Origin: Paralysiella testudinis
GTDB lineage: Bacteria > Pseudomonadota > Gammaproteobacteria > Burkholderiales > Neisseriaceae
NCBI RefSeq assembly: GCF_016894345.1
Contig: NZ_CP069798.1
Coordinates: forward strand, 2,005,385-2,069,384
DNA: 64,000 bases
Direction: 5' to 3'
Positions 57,955 to 64,000 of the stretch are shown here, piece by piece (position 1 is the stretch's first letter; the number at the start of each line of letters is the position of its first letter). The position numbers and the translations under genes were made by a program. The notes beneath the pieces are model-generated. The model did no database searches, was not told the origin of the DNA, and saw nothing but the letters and a program-made list of their open reading frames with translations.

Positions 57955-58383
57955 TTAAGCCAATGCCCCCAACACCACTTGGCTGGCATTAAAAATGGCG
58001 GTGGCCGGTTGCCCCGCGTGCAAGTCTAGATTTTCGCTGCTGTAGAGGGTGATGGTGGCGGTGAGCTCAATCTCGCCGGGCAAGCTTAAGGTGACCACGT
58101 TGTTTACGCTGCCGGTTTCAATGTGTTTGATGGTGCCTTCAAGGCTGTTTTCGGCGCTCAGTTGCAGCGGCGCCAAGTCGGTTACCAGCATAATCGACGA
58201 TGCTTTCACCATCACCACCACCGCGCTGCCCACAGTGAGCTTGAGCGCGGCGGCACCGGCACGGCTCACCAACGCGCGTACGCGGGTGCCACCGGCGCAG
58301 GCCACGGTAACATACTGCAAGCCGCCCGTGTCTTCGATGGTTTCAATCGTGCCGCTAAATTGGTTGCGGGCGCTGCTTTTCAT
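57955..58383 (-). CDS. tandem Mop-domain molybdate-binding protein (molbindin-like)
   Basis: The 142-residue protein is two Mop/TOBE domains in tandem, about 5-70 (RNQFSGTIETIEDTGGLQYV) and about 76-142 (ENSLEGTIKHIETGSVNNVV). Proteins of this form bind molybdate or tungstate as oligomers and store or buffer it in the cytoplasm. It is convergent with modABC, whose ATPase lacks this domain. AGGAAAG lies about 4 bases before the ATG. Confidence 0.88.
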   Translation of the reverse strand: MKSSARNQFSGTIETIEDTGGLQYVTVACAGGTRVRALVSRAGAAALKLTVGSAVVVMVKASSIMLVTDLAPLQLSAENSLEGTIKHIETGSVNNVVTLSLPGEIELTATITLYSSENLDLHAGQPATAIFNASQVVLGALA

Positions 58384-58464
58384 GGTTCTTTCCTTGGTTT
58401 AGCCTACTGGGTGAGCTGGCTGGGTGAGCTGGATTAAGGCTGCCTGAAACCTGCAATTTTCAAA

Positions 58465-59124
58465 TTAATCTTGCGGTTGCGGCACTTTATGTTGCACGGC
58501 AAACACGGCGGCTTGCACGCGGCTGCTTAATTCGAGCTTGCGCAAGATGTTTTGCACATGCACTTTAATGGTGGATTCGGCCAAATCCAGCTTGCGGGCA
58601 ATGATTTTATTGCTGTGTCCGGCAGCCAAATGGCCGAGAATTTCCAGCTCGCGCGGGGTAAGGCTGTCTAAAACGCTGGTGGGTGCGGCCGCTTGCGGCT
58701 GAATCAGCGATTGCACCAGCCGCGCGGTCATTTCCGGGGAGAATACATTGTCGCCATTGGCGGCTTTTTTAATCGCGTCCACCAAGAAATCGGCATTGAT
58801 GTTTTTGAGCAAAAAGCCGCGCGCGCCCAAGCGCATGCATTCGGTGAGGTCTTCGCTGTCTTCGGATACGGTGAGCATCACCACGGTTTGCTGCGGCTGG
58901 CTGCTTAAAATTTGTGCCAAGGCTTCACGCCCGTTCATCACCGGCATATCCAAGTCCAGCAGCACCACATCGGGCTTGTGCTGCTCCACCAATTTCACGC
59001 CGCTTAGGCCGTCGGCCGCTTCGCCCACCACTTCGCAATCGGCTTGGCGTGCCAACAAGGCTTTGATGCCGCTGCGAAATAAGGTGTGGTCGTCGATTAA
59101 AATAATGCTGATTTTGGGGTTCAT
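58465..59124 (-). CDS. NarL/NarP-type response regulator
   Basis: The 219-residue regulator has a receiver domain (about 5-120) with D57 as phosphorylation site in LLDLDMPVMNG, acidic pair D11/D12 and K107-like lysine in GFLLKNINA. The C-terminal LuxR-type helix-turn-helix is at about 150-210 (LTPRELEILGHLAAGHSNKIIARKL). With the sensor upstream it should control genes of nitrate/nitrite respiration. The start at 59124 overlaps the sensor's TGA (ATGA). Confidence 0.9.
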   Translation of the reverse strand: MNPKISIILIDDHTLFRSGIKALLARQADCEVVGEAADGLSGVKLVEQHKPDVVLLDLDMPVMNGREALAQILSSQPQQTVVMLTVSEDSEDLTECMRLGARGFLLKNINADFLVDAIKKAANGDNVFSPEMTARLVQSLIQPQAAAPTSVLDSLTPRELEILGHLAAGHSNKIIARKLDLAESTIKVHVQNILRKLELSSRVQAAVFAVQHKVPQPQD

Positions 59125-61016
59125 GCCAGGTTTCTTTCTTGGTGGGGCAGGCACAGGCGCACTTGGCTGCCGGTGCCCGGCTGTGATGTGATATTAAGGC
59201 CAGCGCGGATGCGTAGGGCACGTTCGCGCATAATCCCGAGACCAACATGGCTGCCTGAAAGCTTGGCCAAAGCGGCGGTGTCAAAGCCGCAACCGTTGTC
59301 GGTAATGGTCATGGTGAAGTCGTGTTGATTATCAAATTCGATTTTCACTTGGTCTGCGTGCGCATGTTTGCGGATATTCGACAGGCTTTCTTGCAGGATA
59401 AAGATAAACTGCAATTGCTGCTCGGCATTCAGCGGCGGGCCGGTGCCTTGCCAGCGCACATTGGTGGCCACATGGGTTTGCTGCTCGAAGCGCTGTGCCA
59501 AGGTGCGCACGGCTTCGGTAAATTCTTTACGGCTGATTTTGGTGCGAAAATTCAGCAGCAGCTCGCGCACGTCTTCATAGCATTCTTGTACGCCGTCTTT
59601 GATGAATTGCACATTTTCCGCCGCTTGTTCGGGCTGTTGCGCGGCCAATGCGCTTTCGAGCATTTGTACTTGTAAATTTAAGAAAGTGAGCGTTTGGGCA
59701 ATGCTGTCGTGCAGCCCTTGCGCCATCAGATTGCGCTCTTGCAGCACCGCCAATTGGCGGCTTTCTTCGGCCAAGCGGATATTGGCTACCGCCACGCCAA
59801 AATTAAGGCATAAGGCATTGAGTAATTGGCCGGTAGCGGTGGCCAAGGAATACGGCTGGTCAAAATACAAGGCCATCACCCCCAGCTCTTGCTCATTGTG
59901 GCGGATATGAAGCAAATGCAGATATTGAAAACCGGATTTTTCACAGCCGGTGGGCAGGCCGGTGCTACCATCGGGCATAGGCAGGCCAAAGCGGATGGGT
60001 TGCCAATCGCCACTTTGCACCGCTTGGCCGCAAAAGCAATCGTCTAAGCGCTGGCAGGCTTCGGCGCTTTGTAAAGCTTCAGGCAGCCCGATTTGTGCCA
60101 CTAAATCCATGCGTTGGCGCTGAAAATCAACCAAGCGCACGCTGCCCGCCTGTGCAGGCACAAGAGCCATGATTTTGCTGAGAAAACCTTGCGCGGCGGC
60201 TTCGATGCCGGTGGTTTGGTTTAGAAAGTGCAAAAAGAAATACAGTGTTTCCAGGGTGTAATTTTTGTCGGCCAAATCACGGGTTTTGTCGGCCACTTGC
60301 TGCTCAAGGTTGGTGTAGAGCTGCTGCAGCCGCGTGCTCATTTGGTTAAAACCGTCATCTACTTGGGCAAATTCAGTGGCCTTGTCGCGCGGCACCTGTA
60401 CGCCGAAATTGCCATCGTGAATCGCCACCACCCCACGCTGCAAAGCCTCCAGCGGTTTGATAATCCACAAATACAGCAACACCACCATTACCCCGGCGCT
60501 GAGCAGCACCATCGCCAGCAGCCCACTTTGAAACAGCCGCAGCCATTCGGTGTTGCGCGCATTCACTGCTTCCACCGCCAACACCAATTTGTCGATACTG
60601 CCCACAAATTGCTGTAAGCGCTCGTTGTGCACCGCTTGCGGCTGGGTTAAGGCTGCCTGAAACAGGGGTTTCATTTCTTGCTGCCATTGCTGCTGCAAGG
60701 TGGCCATATGGGCTTGCACTTCGGCTGTGGGCGGCAAAAACAAGGGGCGCGACGGATCGCCTTTGACCAAGGTGGCCAAAGTGGCATCGAAACGCTGGAT
60801 TTTTTGGTTGATTTCGGCGGCAGGCCGGTTTTCATACACCAGCAAGCCGAGCCGATAGGTTTGCATACGCAAACTGCCCGCGTCATTGATTGCCGCTGCG
60901 CCGCCTTCCAAACGCCACGACAACAGCAAAGTGAGCACAATGGATGCCACCGCCACCGCCACCCACAACAGGGTAAGCAGTTTTAAACGGGCAGACAGGC
61001 TTTTGGTGTACTTCAT
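59121..61016 (-). CDS. nitrate/nitrite sensor histidine kinase (NarX/NarQ type)
   Basis: The 631-residue protein has TM1 (about 11-33), the periplasmic nitrate-binding P-box INDAGSLRMQTYRLG at 43-57, TM2 (about 163-182) and a HAMP linker. A central GAF-like part has a cysteine cluster (EACQRLDDCFCGQ), followed by the HisKA_3 box LMAQGLHDSIAQTLTFL with the phosphorylated histidine, and the ATPase domain (ITDNGCGFD, GLGIMRERA). The frame opens at 61058; I chose 61016 as the start of the cytoplasmic tail. It is coupled to the regulator. Confidence 0.92.
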   Translation of the reverse strand: MKYTKSLSARLKLLTLLWVAVAVASIVLTLLLSWRLEGGAAAINDAGSLRMQTYRLGLLVYENRPAAEINQKIQRFDATLATLVKGDPSRPLFLPPTAEVQAHMATLQQQWQQEMKPLFQAALTQPQAVHNERLQQFVGSIDKLVLAVEAVNARNTEWLRLFQSGLLAMVLLSAGVMVVLLYLWIIKPLEALQRGVVAIHDGNFGVQVPRDKATEFAQVDDGFNQMSTRLQQLYTNLEQQVADKTRDLADKNYTLETLYFFLHFLNQTTGIEAAAQGFLSKIMALVPAQAGSVRLVDFQRQRMDLVAQIGLPEALQSAEACQRLDDCFCGQAVQSGDWQPIRFGLPMPDGSTGLPTGCEKSGFQYLHLLHIRHNEQELGVMALYFDQPYSLATATGQLLNALCLNFGVAVANIRLAEESRQLAVLQERNLMAQGLHDSIAQTLTFLNLQVQMLESALAAQQPEQAAENVQFIKDGVQECYEDVRELLLNFRTKISRKEFTEAVRTLAQRFEQQTHVATNVRWQGTGPPLNAEQQLQFIFILQESLSNIRKHAHADQVKIEFDNQHDFTMTITDNGCGFDTAALAKLSGSHVGLGIMRERALRIRAGLNITSQPGTGSQVRLCLPHQERNLA

Positions 61017-61213
61017 AAAAGATAAACCGGCTTGAGGGTAAGGAAAACAAGGCTTCACACTATGGCGTATTTATCTGGTTTTGCCAATAGCTTACCCGCA
61101 GCGGCGGGCCAGTATTTGAGAGGTAGAAGAATCAACTTAATCAGCTGGGTTTGGCCAATTATGCTTTTCAGGTAGCCGTCATCATTGTCGATGGGTTTTA
61201 TTTTTAGCAATGC

Positions 61214-61233
61214 GTCGGATTTAAGAATCCTAC
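61214..61233. repeat. degenerate GTCGGATTC palindrome
   Basis: GTCGGATT-TA-AGAATCCTAC is an imperfect member of the palindrome family seen at 7626, 7694, 47051 and 57880. Confidence 0.6.
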
Positions 61234-61243
61234 CTGCTTATAG

Positions 61244-62593
61244 CTACCAGGCTTGGCGGCGTTTCAATTGCAGATAGCGGTTAATCAAGCCCGTGCTGAG
61301 CTGGTTGGGCAAGGTGTTTAGGCAGGTGATGTTTCTGGCCTGCAATTGCTGCAATACCTGCGCTACTTGATGCTGGTATTGCCGTGCACCCAGATAAGCG
61401 GCGGCATCTTGGCTGTTGTGCACCGGGCGGGCGGCCATTTCGTCGGGTGTGTGCGGGCGCAGGCTGGCCAGCAGCACCAAATGGTGGCGTTTTAAACGCA
61501 GCAATTGGCGGCTGATGCCGTCGCTGTCTTCATAATTCAAATGGGTGAGCACCACCACCAGCGCACGGCGGCGTTGTTTTTGCAGCAACAGACTGATGGC
61601 GCTTTCCAAATCACCCGACTGCAACGACGGCTCAATGTCGTACACGCCTTGCACCAGCCGCCCCAGTTGCGCCACGCCTTTGTGCGGCGGCACCCAGCGC
61701 GATTGCTCATGCGCAAAGGTAAGCAAACCCACGGCATCGCCGTGCTTTAAGGCGGTAAACGACAGCAACAGCATGGCTTGCAGGCTGTGGTCGAAATGGC
61801 TTAAACCATCCATATGCAGGCGCATATTGCGGCCGCAGTCGAGCAGAAAAATCACTTGCTGGTCTTGCTCTTGCTGAAAGCTGCGCACAATCGGTTTATT
61901 GACGCGGGCGGTGGCTTTCCAGTCGATGTGGCGGATGTCGTCGCCTTGTTGGTAGTCGCGCAATTGATGGAAATCTTGCCCCTGCCCCAAACGCGGCAGC
62001 TTGCGCACACCCACCCAGTTGAGCCAGCGCTGCATGCCCACCAGCTCGGCACCCAAAATACGCGAAAAATCGGGCAATACGCGCACTTCAGCCGCCGCCG
62101 TTTGGCGGTAACGGCGCTGCCACAAGCCCCAAGCCGAAGGCAGCCAGTATTCGATGCCGATAAATTCGGCTTCGCCGCGCCGCATCGGGGTGAGCGCATA
62201 GCGGATATAACTGGGGCGCCCGGGCAAGGTTTGCAAGGTGAGCAAAGGGGTGTCGGTGTGCCAGTGCGGCGGGTGGAGGTCGGCCAGCTGCAATTGATGT
62301 GGGCGCTGCCAGAAGCGGGTGGCAGGCGGGGTAAACTGCAATTCGATTTCGTGTGGCTGCCCTTGCACAAATTGCGACGGCAATTGGCGCAATACCTGAA
62401 AATCACCCACCGCTTGACGCCGCAAGGCATCCACCAGTGCGGCCAGCAGCAGCAATAGCAATAAGCTGCCGCCGCCCAGCGTCAACACCCGCGCCAGCAG
62501 CGGCTGCAGCTCGCGCAAGAGGCTGCCTGAAAGCGCCAGCGCACACACAAGCGCCAGGCCAATCAGCAAAGGGCGGGCAGGTTTAAGGTTCAT
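61244..62593 (-). CDS. DUF58 domain protein
   Basis: The 449-residue protein has two N-terminal membrane segments (about 8-25 and 34-52), a long beta-rich part and the DUF58 signature RQLRDYQQGDDIRHIDWKA-like near 210-228. It closes with a von Willebrand-like part (VIFLLDCGRNMRLHM near 249). DUF58 proteins are routinely encoded with MoxR ATPases, as here, and are thought to act with them in folding or assembling periplasmic or metal-containing complexes. Its own role is unknown. Confidence 0.88.
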   Translation of the reverse strand: MNLKPARPLLIGLALVCALALSGSLLRELQPLLARVLTLGGGSLLLLLLLAALVDALRRQAVGDFQVLRQLPSQFVQGQPHEIELQFTPPATRFWQRPHQLQLADLHPPHWHTDTPLLTLQTLPGRPSYIRYALTPMRRGEAEFIGIEYWLPSAWGLWQRRYRQTAAAEVRVLPDFSRILGAELVGMQRWLNWVGVRKLPRLGQGQDFHQLRDYQQGDDIRHIDWKATARVNKPIVRSFQQEQDQQVIFLLDCGRNMRLHMDGLSHFDHSLQAMLLLSFTALKHGDAVGLLTFAHEQSRWVPPHKGVAQLGRLVQGVYDIEPSLQSGDLESAISLLLQKQRRRALVVVLTHLNYEDSDGISRQLLRLKRHHLVLLASLRPHTPDEMAARPVHNSQDAAAYLGARQYQHQVAQVLQQLQARNITCLNTLPNQLSTGLINRYLQLKRRQAW

Positions 62594-62618
62594 AAGGTAT
62601 TTTATTTTCCGGCAGGCA

Positions 62619-63611
62619 TCAAATACGCGGCGCGGGCACCGAAGCCAGCAGCTCGGACAACACCGTTTCCACGCTCACGCCTTCCATTTCCATTTGGGTA
62701 GACAAACGCACGCGGTGGCGCAAAGCCGGCAGCCACACGGCTTTGATGTCGTCGGGAGTGACAAAATCGCGTTGCTGAATCAGCGCATGGGCGCGCGCGC
62801 AGCCGATTAAGGCAATACCGGCGCGCGGCCCGGCACCCACCGACAGCGCCGGCCAAGTGCGGGTGGTGCCCACCAAGCGCACGGCGTAGTCGATTAATTG
62901 GCTGTCTACCCGCACCTTGGCTGCCCATTTTTGTAGCTGCTCAATCTGGGCTGCCTGAAACACATGGCCGGGTGCATTGCCGTGTAGCACATCATTGCCT
63001 TCGCTGTTGATCACCGCCTGCACCAAAGCCACTTCATCGGCCATGTCCGGATAATCAATCAGCACTTTGAACATAAAGCGATCCAGCTGCGCTTCAGGCA
63101 GCGGATAGGTGCCTTCCTGCTCAATCGGGTTTTGCGTGGCCAGCACCATAAACGGGCGCTGCAAAGCGTGGGTGGTGCCGTCCAGCGTTACTGCGCGCTC
63201 CTGCATCACTTCGAGCAAGGCGGCTTGGGTTTTGGCCGGGGCGCGGTTGATTTCGTCGGCTAAAAGCAAATGGGTAAACACCGGCCCTTGGCGCAGCACA
63301 AATTGATTGTTGGCCGCGTCAAAACGGTAGTGACCAGTAACATCAGACGGCATCAAATCAGGGGTGAACTGGATGCGGTTGAATTCGCCACCAAAGGTTT
63401 GCGCCAGCGCCCGCACCAACAAGGTTTTGCCCACGCCGGGCACGCCTTCGAGCAACACATGGCCGCCGGCTAAAAACACGGTTAGCACTTCGTCAACCAC
63501 CCGGCGCTGGCCAATCAGCACTTGATTGAGCCGCTGGCGCAATACCTGCACCGCGCGGGCGGCTTGCAACACGCCGGGATTGGCGGGCTGGTTGTCAGTG
63601 GGGTTGTGCAT
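62619..63611 (-). CDS. MoxR-family AAA ATPase
   Basis: The 330-residue ATPase has Walker [16 protein letters not shown] near 60-74, Walker [22 protein letters not shown] near 117-137, and sensor 1 in [20 protein letters not shown] near 157-176. MoxR proteins act as chaperones for assembling protein complexes and usually pair with DUF58 and other membrane proteins, matching the downstream gene. A DUF4350-like partner lies upstream on the same strand. Confidence 0.94.
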   Translation of the reverse strand: MHNPTDNQPANPGVLQAARAVQVLRQRLNQVLIGQRRVVDEVLTVFLAGGHVLLEGVPGVGKTLLVRALAQTFGGEFNRIQFTPDLMPSDVTGHYRFDAANNQFVLRQGPVFTHLLLADEINRAPAKTQAALLEVMQERAVTLDGTTHALQRPFMVLATQNPIEQEGTYPLPEAQLDRFMFKVLIDYPDMADEVALVQAVINSEGNDVLHGNAPGHVFQAAQIEQLQKWAAKVRVDSQLIDYAVRLVGTTRTWPALSVGAGPRAGIALIGCARAHALIQQRDFVTPDDIKAVWLPALRHRVRLSTQMEMEGVSVETVLSELLASVPAPRI

Positions 63612-63616
63612 ACGGA

Positions 63617-64000
63617 TTACCTCGTGGATTGAAATAAAGAAGGCTTTTTAGCGCGCAAAATACGCTGGTGGCTGCGTAAATAAGCCAACCATTGCGCCGC
63701 GGTAGGTTGCGGTGGCACCGGCTGCAACCACAAACGCACCACCGCGGGCGGCGCACCGGTGTGGCGGCACACCGCTTGCATGCGGGCTTGGCCATCCATC
63801 TGCGCCCAATGCGCCCATTGCTGCTGCCATTGTTGCCACAGTTGTTGTTGCAGCCACTGCAATTGCGCGCCGCGCAAAGGCTTGCGTGCCAAAAACTGCC
63901 CTTGGGCGGCCAAATGTTCACTTAAATAGCGCTCTTGCGGCACCGGCAGCTGCCGCAAAGCACCCATGCGCATGCTCAGATACCACACACCGGCGGCCAC
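63617..64000 (-). CDS. C-terminal part of a MoxR-operon membrane protein (DUF4350-like)
   Basis: This is the last 127 or so codons of a gene that continues past the right edge. The part seen is Gln/Trp/Leu-rich ([19 protein letters not shown]) and begins near what may be a membrane segment ([20 protein letters not shown]). Its position before MoxR and DUF58 fits a DUF4350 protein, whose C-terminus looks similar, but the match is tentative. The stop lies 5 bp before the MoxR start. Confidence 0.6.
   Translation of the reverse strand: MAAGVWYLSMRMGALRQLPVPQERYLSEHLAAQGQFLARKPLRGAQLQWLQQQLWQQWQQQWAHWAQMDGQARMQAVCRHTGAPPAVVRLWLQPVPPQPTAAQWLAYLRSHQRILRAKKPSLFQSTR

Overview
The window is chromosomal DNA from a member of the Neisseriaceae. 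The 12-base word AGGCTGCCTGAA, the simDUS-type dialect of the neisserial DNA uptake sequence, occurs throughout, often as inverted pairs behind genes. Correia-like miniature elements are scattered between genes. Many proteins resemble neisserial ones, including the short ProQ, a bifunctional PutA without its repressor domain and a PpiD without a parvulin domain. The sequence is GC-rich by eye. An intact mreBCD-mrdA-rodA cluster argues for a rod-shaped or filamentous genus rather than a coccoid Neisseria. The species cannot be named from this sequence alone.

Layout, left to right. (1) 1-7.5 kb: the ends of two IS110-family copies in inverted orientation bracket about 6.2 kb of core genes: an isochorismatase-like hydrolase, a membrane protein, DUF484, dapF, a hotdog thioesterase, a lipoprotein, aroC and proQ. 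(2) 7.6-18.7 kb: tatD-like hydrolase, a cryptic intergenic block, an EamA transporter, putA, a 0.5-kb non-coding stretch with DnaA-box-like motifs, then nrdR, a lipoprotein, ribD, rfbD and galE. (3) 18.7-21 kb: mobile debris. A 156-bp MITE and an intact IS5-family element are joined at CTAG sites, followed by a frameshifted IS481-family transposase. (4) 21-33 kb: a DUF3302/HlyD pair (yiaWV-like), divergent ppsA and ppsR, a YdcF-type protein, serS, a YwqK-repeat protein and an aldehyde dehydrogenase. (5) 31-36 kb: lon-hupB-ppiD on the minus strand, with a heat-shock-like promoter before lon and a near-consensus sigma70 promoter before hupB. (6) 36-49 kb: a sulfurtransferase, a small exported protein, a phospholipase-D-type lipoprotein, ubiD, a cysteine-rich exported orphan, the series lptE-holA-ratA-ratB-pth, and gatC-gatA-(DUF4850-like)-gatB. 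(7) 49-55 kb: mreB-mreC-mreD-mrdA-rodA, the elongasome, with overlapping stops and starts, then a MarC-family protein. (8) 55.5-61 kb: modABC with a short ModC, a separate two-domain Mop protein, and a nitrate/nitrite-type two-component pair. (9) 61-64 kb: DUF58, MoxR ATPase and the end of a protein cut by the window edge.

Most of the window is housekeeping. The accessory signal lies in small repeats. One is a Correia-like family in which most copies have TACCAATT/TACCCATT ends instead of the classical TATAGTGG ends; several copies lie within 30 bp of gene starts or stops. I found no CRISPR array, prophage, defence island, tRNA or rRNA.
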